A DNA stretch of 64,000 nt, taken from Clostridium scatologenes (lineage in GTDB: Bacteria > Bacillota > Clostridia > Clostridiales > Clostridiaceae). The stretch lies in contig NZ_CP009933.1 in the NCBI RefSeq assembly GCF_000968375.1, positions 3,596,001-3,660,000 on the forward strand, read 5' to 3'. Shown here one piece after another: positions 18,667 to 27,668 of this stretch. Each line of letters begins with the position of its first letter. The first letter of the stretch is position 1. The notes under the pieces were generated by a model. That model was given only the letters and a program-made list of their open reading frames with translations. It ran no database searches and was not told where the DNA came from. The position numbers and the translations under genes are program-made.

Positions 18667-18684
18667 TGTAAATAACTTTTTACA
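18667..18684 (-). promoter_or_regulatory. Operator 2 of the XRE operon
   Basis: TGTAAATA-AC-TTTTTACA, one mismatch from operator 1 and 47 bases away. On the minus strand it contains TTACAT, which with TAAAAT 16 bases downstream gives a plausible promoter. Confidence 0.6.
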
Positions 18685-18960
18685 TTTTTTCACACACTGC
18701 ATTATTCAATTTTCAAAGAGCATCGTTGGTATTTCTATTTTTGGGGAAGTTGCATTATATTTCTTTCAAAATTTGACCTTGAAAAAGGAAACTCCAACAG
18801 ACATTACAGCATCCATTGGAGTTTTGCTATTAACTTGAATCAGAAACCAAAAGGAGTCTTTGCTAAATCACCTATGTTTCATATAGTTGTATTATATAAA
18901 TTAAAATTGTTAAGCAGTAGGTTATTAATTTTGTATTCAGTTTAGTCATTAGATATTAAT
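18685..18960. other. Intergenic region with R3 repeat
   Basis: 18790-18823 forms AACTCCAA / TTGGAGTT around ACAGACATTACAGCATCCA, followed to about 18870 by sequence shared with 10646 and 29762. No gene is seen. Confidence 0.55.
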
Positions 18961-19441
18961 TTAATATAATTCTAGTTGTTGTTTTTGTTCCTCTGCAATT
19001 TTTCTAAAGGGTTCAAATAAATCATGCATACTTTTAATAAATAATGGGTCACTTATTAATTCATTATCTTTATTTATTTTATCAAAAATAATATAGAAAT
19101 TTTCCTGTTCATGTATTGATGATTCTGCTGATATATCATCATCATCACTTAATCTATCAATTAAATCATATAGACTTATTCTTTTTTCTATATATAGCAT
19201 ATAATAGTATCCAACCACAGCATCATATTGTGAAAATTCATTATTCTCATAATAACATTCTTCTATCTTTTTATCATACACTGCTGCACATAATTCATCT
19301 ATGTCTTTTGCCAATGAAATTTTATATACCCATTCTTCAACATCATTATTGTTTAATATTTGTTTATCTGCCCATCCTTGCCAGTCTGATTTAGAATAAT
19401 AACCACTTATAACTGCTATATATATAATTTGCTATTGTCAT
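18961..19441 (-). pseudogene. Immunity gene with a frameshift at a TA repeat
   Basis: The ATG at 19441 has a good ribosome site (AGAGGTGA) but its frame stops after 16 codons. A second frame, open from within the first 30 bases, reads through to 18961 as IAVISGYYSKSDWQGWADK... and ISLYDLIDRLSDDDD. The switch lies in the run TATATATATA at about 19416-19426. One extra TA unit would join the two frames into a protein of about 160 residues. A TTG-led or GCA-region restart could still give a shorter product (18961-19314). Placement behind a toxin remnant points to an immunity protein; the family is not recognised. Confidence 0.65.
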
Positions 19442-19454
19442 TTAATCACCTCTT

Positions 19455-20041
19455 TCATGGTGTATCAGGATGTAATCCTGGAACACCATCACCATGTTGT
19501 GCTGGTTCATTATAAGGATTTGGATGATGATGAGGATTTATTTTGTTATTATATAATCACTAGGAAGCTCCACTCCATTAAATGTAGGTGGAGAATTTTC
19601 TGTTAAAACGTAAGTATAAATATATCCACCTTTTTCATATGTTATTTGTTTAGGCAAATTAGATATCTCATTTGACGAATACGTCTTAAGTCCCACATTA
19701 AATCCTAAAATATCACACTTAATATATTTTTCTGCTTCTTTATATGTAAATACAGTTTCTTTTATTTTCTTATATTCATCTTCTCCCAAAACAATCTTTG
19801 CATATTCCAGTATTTCCTTTTCTTCTTTCGTTAAGTACGCTGGATTCTTTAACATTAACTGCATTACTTTATTTTTATCTACTTGCCCACTTTCTGAAAT
19901 AATGGACATACCTCTGATTTGAGATATTCCTTCAGTTATTCCTGATATTTTTGAAAATACTGAGCATATATTTTCTTTAATTCCAAAGTCGTTATTATCA
20001 AAATTTACTTTAGTAGTTTTTTTATCATGAATGCATATCAT
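19455..20041 (-). pseudogene. Silent toxin cassette with most of the toxin domain deleted
   Basis: From 20041 the frame reads MICIHDKKTTKVNFDN, then joins the conserved segment at ENICSVFSKISG and continues to ELPSDYIITK, where it stops at 19538. In another frame the next bases encode NPHHHPNPYNEPAQHGDGV and end at 19455, which looks like the His/Pro-rich tail of a nuclease-type toxin. The hinge and the toxin core are therefore missing. The 5' end with the MICIHDKK lead is shared with 36522-37217. Confidence 0.75.
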
Positions 20042-20073
20042 TCTATCACTTCTTCGGCCTAACTTCAGGCAAT

Positions 20074-20113
20074 AAAAAACTAGCTTACTATAGGCATAAT
20101 AAGCTAGTTTTTT
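20074..20113. terminator. Strong bidirectional terminator
   Basis: AAAAAACTAGCTTA (20074-20087) is the exact reverse complement of TAAGCTAGTTTTTT (20100-20113). A diverged copy lies at 37254-37284, in the same position relative to the other MICIHDKK cassette. Confidence 0.85.
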
Positions 20114-20147
20114 ATTTATCCATTTTATTCCATCAATATCATTGGTG

Positions 20148-20687
20148 CTATGTCAAGAGCTTCATTACTTTTTCAAAACGGAACATACCTTCAAAGTATT
20201 CTTTATTAGTTCCTTCTTCCATCTCATATCCATCAGGGTCATTGGGATCAGGGTGATTCTTGTTATAGAACTCTACAATATGGAATCCACAACGATTCAC
20301 ATAGAAATGTATATTTCGCTTTTCAAAATATGGTGTGCAAGTTTCCCATACCTTTGCTTCTGGATGCAATTTCTCAATGGCATTCCAAATAGACTGTCCT
20401 ACACCTTTACTCTGAATACCAACCTTGACAAATAAAAAATCAAGATGATTGTGCTGTGTTTCTTTATCTATCACGACAATAGCACCACCAACTGGCATAC
20501 CGTCTACAACTGCTTCATAAGCAATGGAACCTTTAGCAGAAAGGGAACGGTCTATATGGCTTTCAGGTAGTGTTTCTTCCTCCATTTCGCCAAATCCATC
20601 AACTGCACCTTGCTGAAATGAAACTTGCATATCTCTCTTAAATTGCTGTTTGTGTTCCTCACAAAGAGGAATTAGTTCAAAATTCAT
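20148..20687 (-). CDS. GNAT-family N-acetyltransferase
   Basis: 179 residues from the ATG at 20687, placed seven bases after GGAGGG; an upstream start at 20705 lacks a site. The acetyl-CoA binding core is seen as FLFVKVGIQSKGVGQSIWNA, followed by NRCGFHIVEFYNKNH. The substrate is unknown. It ends next to the strong terminator at 20074-20113. Confidence 0.85.
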   Translation of the reverse strand: MNFELIPLCEEHKQQFKRDMQVSFQQGAVDGFGEMEEETLPESHIDRSLSAKGSIAYEAVVDGMPVGGAIVVIDKETQHNHLDFLFVKVGIQSKGVGQSIWNAIEKLHPEAKVWETCTPYFEKRNIHFYVNRCGFHIVEFYNKNHPDPNDPDGYEMEEGTNKEYFEGMFRFEKVMKLLT

Positions 20688-20782
20688 TCGTCCCTCCAAA
20701 TTCAATGTCGTTCATAATCTCTTACGACTGTGACTTAATTAATATTAAAATTATACCACGTTTCCTATATACCTTTTTAGTA

Positions 20783-21199
20783 TTATTCCAGCAAAAATTT
20801 TATTCTAGGATCATCTTTTACAAAATCAAGTTTTTTGTCTTTTTTAATTCTCATTTTTGCTAAGCTTTCATATTTATCTTTGTTCCAACTATTGGATGAC
20901 TTCCATTTTCTATGCTTGTATAGCTTTGACTTCATATTATCCATACTGTCTGCCTCATTTACCATATTTATAATCATTTCTATAGTCTTTTCTTTATCTT
21001 GTTTTTCCACTGCTAAATATAAATCTAATTCATATTTCTGGTACAATCCTAAATCAAACACCTCAACTACACTCTTTGCACGTTCTGTGTATTCTTCTTC
21101 AGTAAATTTATTTTCTTTTAATAACATCTTTATTATAAAAGATAAAGCTACCAATGCTTCATGTGCATCTCTAAATAATAAGTATTCACATTTGAACAT
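20783..21199 (-). CDS. Hypothetical protein
   Basis: 138 residues, mostly helical and charged with a basic C-terminal part (KHRKWKSSNSWNKDKYESL). No motif, signal peptide or membrane segment is recognised. It is followed by the GNAT gene after a 95-base gap and preceded by a hairpin at 21207-21228. Codon use is like its neighbours and the frame is intact. Confidence 0.65.
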   Translation of the reverse strand: MFKCEYLLFRDAHEALVALSFIIKMLLKENKFTEEEYTERAKSVVEVFDLGLYQKYELDLYLAVEKQDKEKTIEMIINMVNEADSMDNMKSKLYKHRKWKSSNSWNKDKYESLAKMRIKKDKKLDFVKDDPRIKFLLE

Positions 21200-21206
21200 A
21201 TAAAAA

Positions 21207-21228
21207 AGCAGTAGAATTGACTACTGCT
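21207..21228. terminator. Hairpin AGCAGTAG / CTACTGCT
   Basis: An 8-base stem with an AATTGA loop, placed between 20783-21199 and the AAA-ATPase gene. Nearly the same hairpin and about 20 following bases recur at 57904-57935, so it is a dispersed terminator-like element. Confidence 0.65.
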
Positions 21229-21264
21229 CTCGCTTAAATATAATCTTCAAAACTCCAACTTTAA

Positions 21265-22947
21265 CTATACCCCTTTAACTTTTATAAAACAGTCTTTTCT
21301 ATAAAAAGCCATACCATATTTTATTATGTCTTCATAGCCTTCTTCATTCAGCTCTTCTTCATACTTCATTTTTTCTATCTGCTCAAGGGCTTTGTCGCAC
21401 TTAGTAAACAGCTCCTTTGGTTTATCACATATCTTTATTTCTATAATTACTGCACGCTGAAATATGGAAAGGGGGCGTATATAAATATCACTTCTGCCAT
21501 CTCCTGACTCCCTATTAGACTTTACTATATATCCATCAATACCTGAAAGTATACCTACAATAAAGCCATGATAAAAGTTTTCGTAGGCATCATTAAAACT
21601 TATGGTTTTTCTAAGAAGCCTGTTTATTTCTGTTTGAAAGACTTCCACATCTCCTTTTAATACTGAGGTATACACTTTTGATAAATCTTCTGCTTTTATC
21701 TTAGCATTAAACCATTTTAAAACCTTTTCTCTGAAAATATATTTTATTTCTTCATTTGGTATTTTAAGCTTCAAATATTTTACTTTTGTCCTTTCATCAA
21801 TTCTTTCATCTATTTTCTTAAAATAGCCAGTAAAGAACATAAAATTATACAAATTATCCATAGTATCATATACTTCATCATAGGTTATATCTTCATGAAT
21901 TGGTTTTTCTATGGTTTTTCCTTCAATTAATGTTTCTATTTCTGCCTTTGTTTCATCATCTGCTTTTTCTATAAGACTTTTTACTATACTGTTTGAGCTG
22001 GTATTTGCCCAATAAGATGACGGAAATACATTTATATTGGCAAGTAAATCATATATAAATTTTATAACACTCCAGGGATTATAGACATTAATATTTCCAA
22101 ATATATATCCATTGTACCACTCTTTTATTAATGAATATTTTTCTTCCATATTATAATATTTAGTAAGCTCTTTAACTTCATTATCAGAGAAGCCAAAATA
22201 CTCTGCATATCTATCATTTAATATTGAAATTATATTTAAATTATTTAATCCTGTAAAAATACTTTCTCTAGAAATACGCAAGCATCCCGTAATCACTGAA
22301 AACTCCAAGGAGGAGTTAGTCTTTAAGGCTGATTCAAAAAGTGATCTTATTAATTTGATCATCCTATCATAAAACCCTTCAAAAAAGGCATTTTCAAGGG
22401 GTACATCATATTCATCTATTAATATTATTACTTTTTTATTATGGTATTTTTCTAAGCACTCACTTAAAAAATATAAAGCATCAATATAATCTCCTTCTTC
22501 TCCCTGCTCCTTTAGGATTTTTAAGTATCGTTCATTTTCATGCTTTAATTCCTGATGTTCTAAAATATATTCATGTCTCTTGTATTCTTCTGCTATCCTT
22601 CTTCTAATAGAAATATAGGCAAGCTCAAAGGTTGGCTGCTTTGCAGATTTTAAGGATAAATTAATTACAGGATACTTCCCCATATGAGAGGTATATTTTT
22701 CTCCCGCATTCATTATATTTAAACCTTCAAAAAGGTAACTATTATCTTTTTTGCTGTCTTCAAAAAAATATTGAAGCATACTCATGTTTAAGGTTTTTCC
22801 AAACCTTCTTGGTCTTGTAAATAAATTAACATCCGTTTTATTATCTAACAAATCTTTTATAAGCAAAGTTTTATCAATAAAGTAATATCCTCTAGTTATT
22901 AACTTTTCAAAATTATCTATACCTATTGGCAGTGGTTTAAATTCCAT
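21265..22947 (-). CDS. AAA-ATPase-like and PD-(D/E)XK nuclease-like protein
   Basis: 560 residues. The N-terminus has the signature of this Clostridium/Fusobacterium family (LPIGIDNFEKLITRGYYFIDK, then NLFTRPRRFGKTLNMSML, a Walker-A-like loop). A Walker B follows as VIILIDEYDVPL. The C-terminal part (SGDGRSDIYIRPL, RAVIIEIKI) fits a PD-(D/E)XK nuclease fold with D and E-x-K. The family is abundant and multi-copy in Clostridium; its role is not settled, and mobile-element or defence functions have been suggested. Start with a purine-rich site. Confidence 0.85.
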   Translation of the reverse strand: MEFKPLPIGIDNFEKLITRGYYFIDKTLLIKDLLDNKTDVNLFTRPRRFGKTLNMSMLQYFFEDSKKDNSYLFEGLNIMNAGEKYTSHMGKYPVINLSLKSAKQPTFELAYISIRRRIAEEYKRHEYILEHQELKHENERYLKILKEQGEEGDYIDALYFLSECLEKYHNKKVIILIDEYDVPLENAFFEGFYDRMIKLIRSLFESALKTNSSLEFSVITGCLRISRESIFTGLNNLNIISILNDRYAEYFGFSDNEVKELTKYYNMEEKYSLIKEWYNGYIFGNINVYNPWSVIKFIYDLLANINVFPSSYWANTSSNSIVKSLIEKADDETKAEIETLIEGKTIEKPIHEDITYDEVYDTMDNLYNFMFFTGYFKKIDERIDERTKVKYLKLKIPNEEIKYIFREKVLKWFNAKIKAEDLSKVYTSVLKGDVEVFQTEINRLLRKTISFNDAYENFYHGFIVGILSGIDGYIVKSNRESGDGRSDIYIRPLSIFQRAVIIEIKICDKPKELFTKCDKALEQIEKMKYEEELNEEGYEDIIKYGMAFYRKDCFIKVKGV

Positions 22948-23052
22948 TTCATCACTTCCATTTCATTTTTATCTTTAGTTCTATTATAACCTAAATTACA
23001 CTATGCTAAAATAATCTTCTCCACAGCCACTTTCACAGGCTGTTTTTATGAA

Positions 23053-23127
23053 GTGAAGTTTCCTGATTATTATACAAGATTAAAAGTATTAGAAGAACAA
23101 GCTAAGGCCTATTGGTCAAATCACTAG
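23053..23127 (+). pseudogene. Short orphan C-terminal tail
   Basis: A plus-strand reading KFPDYYTRLKVLEEQAKAY ends at a TAG at about 23127 without any start. It looks like the last 25 residues of a lost gene. The parent is not recognised. Confidence 0.3.
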
Positions 23128-23159
23128 GGTATTTATAGAAAGTAAACTGGCAAAGCTGC

Positions 23160-23927
23160 CTATTGATAATAATTTTTAATATAATTTATCCATTCGTTAT
23201 ATATATCTTCATCAGATTTTCCAAATACCTTTTCATAATCTTCAGTTTTAATTATCATCATTAATTTTTCCCATCCATATTTTTTATCTATATACTCTAT
23301 ATAAGTATTAGCAAAAGTATAACCTCCCATTTTTGAAAATTTCACTGGATTACTAGTTTTGATTTCTGAAAAAGTTGGAATATGCATATTATAGGTATAT
23401 TTTTTGTAAAAAGGTTGTGCATTGGATAAATATAAAGCCATTCCTTCAGTTAACCATAATCTGATATGTGGATTTATTATGCTTATGTAGGCATGAACCA
23501 TTTCATGTAAAGCAGCTTGCTTATTATTATCATAGTCATGAACCTTTCCTGGATTTGCAGGCGATGTCAGTATAACATTCGTTCCTATATTGTCACCAAT
23601 ATACCAGTCTAGCCCTAACATTGGCCCTATTAGTCCATATTTTTTCATTTGCATTGTAGACTGATGGTCATAAATATAAATATTAATATTTTGCTTTTCA
23701 CTAAATCCTAATTTTTTAGCTAATTCACCAGCTCTTGCATTAGCTAACTGAAAAACGTCCTTAGCTGCCGACTCTTCATCTTCATAATAAACATTCACCC
23801 ATTCTCCCTCAATAATGTGCATATTTGATGTTTTTAATCTAAGAGTTGGAATAAGATTAATAAAAATAAGTAATGCGGCTATTACAAAAATAATTCCAAA
23901 TACTTTAACTGATTTATTTCTCTTCAT
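23160..23927 (-). CDS. Membrane-anchored zinc metallopeptidase (peptidase MA-like)
   Basis: 255 residues. One N-terminal membrane anchor (VFGIIFVIAALLIFINLI). The zinc site HEMVH is at 141-145, with the third ligand in WLTEG (E161), the gluzincin pattern of the peptidase MA superfamily. The catalytic domain should face outside the cell. It is followed on the same strand by nothing related and preceded by the two-component system and a terminator. The target is unknown. Confidence 0.8.
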   Translation of the reverse strand: MKRNKSVKVFGIIFVIAALLIFINLIPTLRLKTSNMHIIEGEWVNVYYEDEESAAKDVFQLANARAGELAKKLGFSEKQNINIYIYDHQSTMQMKKYGLIGPMLGLDWYIGDNIGTNVILTSPANPGKVHDYDNNKQAALHEMVHAYISIINPHIRLWLTEGMALYLSNAQPFYKKYTYNMHIPTFSEIKTSNPVKFSKMGGYTFANTYIEYIDKKYGWEKLMMIIKTEDYEKVFGKSDEDIYNEWINYIKNYYQ

Positions 23928-23991
23928 CTCTTTTTCCTCATTTCTTTTTCATTTTCTATAGAATAACTAAAATATCATTCATAAAAAAGTA

Positions 23992-24021
23992 ACCAGAGTC
24001 ATTATTTCATATGACTCTGGT
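23992..24021. terminator. Terminator behind the response regulator
   Basis: ACCAGAGTCA (23992-24001) pairs with TGACTCTGGT (24012-24021). Confidence 0.8.
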
Positions 24022-24033
24022 CATGTTTAATTA

Positions 24034-24696
24034 TTAAGAAAATATTTTTGCAAGCTTTAAGGCTAACATGGTCCTATCCTTTATTCCTGTTTTATCATAA
24101 ATAGTACTTATATAATTTTTTACTGTACCTTCAGAAATATATAGGAATTCTGATATTTGAGAATTTGTATATCCATCTGAAAGCAACTGACAAATCTCTA
24201 TTTCTCTTTCAGTTAAATTTTTTAATAAGTCAACGTTATGATATCTGTTTTTATCTGTATTTTCATTTGAGCATTTTGACATTATATTTGCTAATGCAGT
24301 CATTACTTTACTATCAAGCATGCTTTGGCCATTCATAACATTGAAAATTCCTTGGACAATGACTTTTGTTCCTGCATCTTTTAATAAGTATCCATCTGCC
24401 CCATGCATCACTGCCTTCACAATGTTTTCTTCATCATAAAAAGTTGTCAAAACAAGTATTTTCATCTTAGGATATGTTGTTTTTACCTTTAATATCAATT
24501 CCTGTCCCGACATTCCTTCCATGTTTAAGTCTACTAATGCTATATCCACTTGTTCTTTCTCTAAAATATCTAATGCTGCTTTTCCATCATGTGCTAATCC
24601 TATTATTGCAAAAGATTCATTCATAGATAAGATTAGCTCAAGGCTTTCTAAAAGAAGTTTTTCATCATCTACTATCAATATTCTAATTTTATTCAT
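24034..24696 (-). CDS. LuxR/NarL-type response regulator
   Basis: 220 residues from the ATG at 24696, placed six bases behind AGGTG; GTG/ATG codons at 24702-24705 are alternatives. Receiver domain: ILIVDDEK acidic pair, phospho-acceptor in ALVDLNMEGMSG, conserved K in YLLKDAG. C-terminal LuxR helix-turn-helix: LTEREIEICQLLSDGYTNSQ. The gene overlaps the end of the kinase gene, and the two form a standard two-component operon. The regulated genes are unknown. Confidence 0.95.
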   Translation of the reverse strand: MNKIRILIVDDEKLLLESLELILSMNESFAIIGLAHDGKAALDILEKEQVDIALVDLNMEGMSGQELILKVKTTYPKMKILVLTTFYDEENIVKAVMHGADGYLLKDAGTKVIVQGIFNVMNGQSMLDSKVMTALANIMSKCSNENTDKNRYHNVDLLKNLTEREIEICQLLSDGYTNSQISEFLYISEGTVKNYISTIYDKTGIKDRTMLALKLAKIFS

Positions 24697-25969
24697 TCTC
24701 ATCACCTGCTCTTGTTGGAATTTTTAGCATTACCAGAAGTCCTTCTTGATTTTCTATTTTTAAAATCCCACCTATAGAAATTAAATAGCTTCTGATTTTT
24801 TTGATTCCAAATCCAGAGTCCAATAATTCCTCATAATTTCTCATACTTTGTATACCTGTTCCATTATCCTGAACTATTATATTTATATTATTTTTATCTA
24901 CATTTATAATAACAATAATAGCCGTTGCATTTCCATGCTTTACACTATTTGTAACTAGTTCCTGCAATGCCCCTATTAAGAAGTCAATTCTTTCGATACA
25001 AATACTCTGGGTTTTTAATTGCTGTTCACTATAATCGATTTTGGCTCTTATTTTAATATTAAAATCCTCTTTTAATTTATCAATATTTACATTTATTAAT
25101 TTCATCACATCTTCTATAGTTTGTCCATTTTCTTTTGTGTTTACCCCACGTACTGCTTTTCTAATGGCTTCAAGACTCTCACGCATTCTTATATTAGCAA
25201 ATTTTATTTTTTCCATTGCTTTTTTAGAATTCTTATTGTATACTGCTTCTGCCGCATCCAAACTCATAATCGCCGCCATTATTGTATGACCAACACTATT
25301 ATGTATATCTCTGCTTACCTGCTCCCGCTCCTCATATTTTATCTTCTGCAGAGCAATAGATTTTTCCAGTTCAAAAACCTCTTTATCTTTTATAAACTTA
25401 TGGTAATTAAGCATGAGTCCAGAAGTACGATTGCATAATATATAAAACAAACTTCCACAGCATAAATATTGAAGTATTCTTGGCACAGCTCCATATAGCA
25501 TTATATTTTTTAATCCGGTAAAGGGTTCAATCCATGGTTCCATCAAAAAATAAAAGCTAAGTAAATGGGCTATTAATATATTAAATACTGATTCAATAAT
25601 TACCACTATAAGCTGTTTCTTTCTAAAATACATAGATGCTAATATTGTTGGAATAACAAACATTAAAACTGTTTGAAAGGTCAATAATGTATAACATATT
25701 CCTGTAGAAATCACAGCACAAGTAAGTATCAAATACTTTGTCCATGCTTTCTTAAGTTCAAATATATCTACTAAAATTGTTGGCAGCAAAAGAGGAATTA
25801 TAAGCAATACATTCATTTTTACCATAACATTCTGCACGGCATCAAATACATGAATTAAATTTAAAAATCCTGCTGCAAAGCAAAAATACAAAACAATACG
25901 CATGGCCTTTGATACTGTTTTATTTGTCTCTATTTCATTTTTCCATAATAATTCATCCACCTGATTCAT
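24689..25969 (-). CDS. NarL-system sensor histidine kinase (HisKA_3 type)
   Basis: 426 residues. Six or so hydrophobic segments fill residues 20-190. The dimerisation/phospho-acceptor region is EREQVSRDIHNSVGHTIMAA with the active histidine in DIHNSVGH. The ATPase domain shows LQELVTNSVKHGNA (N box) and VQDNGTGI (G1 box). It lacks an obvious extracellular sensor domain, so it probably senses membrane state or a partner. It is the first gene of the operon with the response regulator. Confidence 0.93.
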   Translation of the reverse strand: MNQVDELLWKNEIETNKTVSKAMRIVLYFCFAAGFLNLIHVFDAVQNVMVKMNVLLIIPLLLPTILVDIFELKKAWTKYLILTCAVISTGICYTLLTFQTVLMFVIPTILASMYFRKKQLIVVIIESVFNILIAHLLSFYFLMEPWIEPFTGLKNIMLYGAVPRILQYLCCGSLFYILCNRTSGLMLNYHKFIKDKEVFELEKSIALQKIKYEEREQVSRDIHNSVGHTIMAAIMSLDAAEAVYNKNSKKAMEKIKFANIRMRESLEAIRKAVRGVNTKENGQTIEDVMKLINVNIDKLKEDFNIKIRAKIDYSEQQLKTQSICIERIDFLIGALQELVTNSVKHGNATAIIVIINVDKNNINIIVQDNGTGIQSMRNYEELLDSGFGIKKIRSYLISIGGILKIENQEGLLVMLKIPTRAGDENE

Positions 25970-26705
25970 CTTATCCCTCTTGTCTATAATATTAATTGCA
26001 TAAAAATATTATTAGCTTAAAAGCTTCATTTAAATATCTTAAAATTCTTCAAAATTATTTCTATAGTTTTATTCAATACTTGGATATTCTTATAAAATTA
26101 ACTCCATCACTTGTTAAATATGAATTATAATTAGTATAACATAAATAAAATACCCCAAATTAATACATCACATAATAAGAAAAAATTCTATCTATCATAA
26201 ATTTACAATAGATAAACCACATCTTTGAAATCCGACGCAAAAACACCACATAATTCATAATGGCGTCAATACATAGCATTTTAGTATTTTTAGGTAATAC
26301 CTTTTTAAATTTATTCTGTTCAATCCAATATTCTAAACTCAAAAAATTCCCTAAAACATAGTCTTGGAGAACATAAAACACACTTCAATTTTTACTTAAA
26401 ATCCTTTAAAGACTTTGATATAACCCTATCTGCATACTATTTTCACCACTGTCTCCACGTGGTGGAGGCGAAGCACGATGGATGAAATCCACTATCGTAA
26501 TAATGTAACTTTTCACCTAAAATATAATAATATATTATGTAGACAATTTTTCTAAGTATGCCAATGATATAAAATTGGATACATATACATCGCTACAATT
26601 TTTCTAAATTTATTGATATAAGATAGAGATAAAAATCCACTGTTGTAAATTAGAAGAATTATTAGTTTATGTATATAAATTACTAATTTTAAAAGGAGAA
26701 TAAAA
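25970..26705. other. 736-base region without a convincing gene; R2 and R4 repeats
   Basis: 26162-26260 is an R2 element (AAAAAATTCTATCTATCATA and about 80 further bases shared with 18017 and 46527). 26440-26500 is an R4 element with CTCCAC-GTG-GTGGAG and GAAGCACGATGGATGAAATC. A 73-codon minus frame at 26160-26381 lies over R2 and has no ribosome site. The last bases hold the AAAAGGAGA ribosome site of the next gene. Confidence 0.55.
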
Positions 26706-27593
26706 ATGACATCTTTAGGCAAATGGATTCCCGTATCATCAGGTACTACTATGGGTTTTTCCAGAGTATCATTTGGTAATAATACTCTGGTTGCAATTGG
26801 TGGATATAGTCTCTGTTTTACTTCTAGTGATTATGGACAAAGTTGGAATCAAGGTGGTTCTACTGGAATTTGGGCTAGAGACATTTCATTTGGGAATGGT
26901 ACTTTTGTAGCAGTTGGAACATCTGGCACAAATATTTCCGTTTCTAACGATAATGGAAACACCTGGAGTGCAACAACTTCTGATGTACCTACCCAGTATT
27001 CTATTGACGGAATTACCTATGGAAAAAATATCTTTGTTGCAGGTACAGATTACGGTTATAATATTAGTTCTAGCAACGGAAATACTTGGACCCAGGGTAC
27101 AAAAGTTACAAATACTATTAATAGAATTTCTTTTGGTAATGATACCTTTGTTGGAGTTGGTGCCTCAGGAGGTGTTTATACATCCCCTGACGGAAAAAAC
27201 TGGAGTGAAAAAAACACTGGTGATTCTAGTGGTTATACAGCAATTTGTTGGGGAAACAATACCTTTGTTATTGGTGGAGATCAAGGAAAAATATTTACAT
27301 CTGTAGATAATGGAGAAACTTGGACACCTAGGTCTTCTAGAACTTCCAATAACTTACTTGAAGGAAGCTTTGGTAATGGAATATTTGTCTTAGTTGGAGA
27401 TAACGGTACTATAATTACTTCTCAAGATAATGGTGTAACTTGGACCACTAGTTCTTCTGATACTTCCTATGTATTGTCTGGAGTTTCATATGTTAATAAT
27501 AAGTTTATTGTAGTTGGAGATCATGGTACTATTCTTCAGTCAACCTTATATATTCCACCATCACGCGGAATTAATTTATTTATACAACAATGA
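26706..27593 (+). CDS. BNR/Asp-box (YCF48-like) beta-propeller protein
   Basis: 295 residues, ribosome site AAAAGGAG. The protein is about seven repeats of roughly 40 residues of the form ISFGNGTFVAVG...S-x-DNG-x-TW, for example SVDNGETWTPRS and SQDNGVTWTTSS. These are Asp-box blades of a beta-propeller. No signal peptide, anchor or enzymatic domain is present, so it is probably a binding module. It stands alone with its own terminator, overlapping the stop codon. Higher GC and repetitive codon use set it apart from its neighbours. Confidence 0.8.
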   Translation: MTSLGKWIPVSSGTTMGFSRVSFGNNTLVAIGGYSLCFTSSDYGQSWNQGGSTGIWARDISFGNGTFVAVGTSGTNISVSNDNGNTWSATTSDVPTQYSIDGITYGKNIFVAGTDYGYNISSSNGNTWTQGTKVTNTINRISFGNDTFVGVGASGGVYTSPDGKNWSEKNTGDSSGYTAICWGNNTFVIGGDQGKIFTSVDNGETWTPRSSRTSNNLLEGSFGNGIFVLVGDNGTIITSQDNGVTWTTSSSDTSYVLSGVSYVNNKFIVVGDHGTILQSTLYIPPSRGINLFIQQ

Positions 27594-27623
27594 ATCCGTT
27601 GAATTTCTAACTCAACGGATTCA
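27591..27623 (+). terminator. Terminator of the propeller gene
   Basis: TGAATCCGTTGA (27591-27602) pairs perfectly with TCAACGGATTCA (27612-27623); the stop codon is the first triplet of the stem. Confidence 0.85.
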
Positions 27624-27668
27624 AAAATGTGTTTTAAAGTTATAACTAAACAAAACTAACTTTCATTA

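Noticed and set aside
26160..26381. 73-codon minus frame
   Set aside because: About half of it lies in the R2 repeat, there is no ribosome site, and the composition looks like chance translation of AT-rich DNA.
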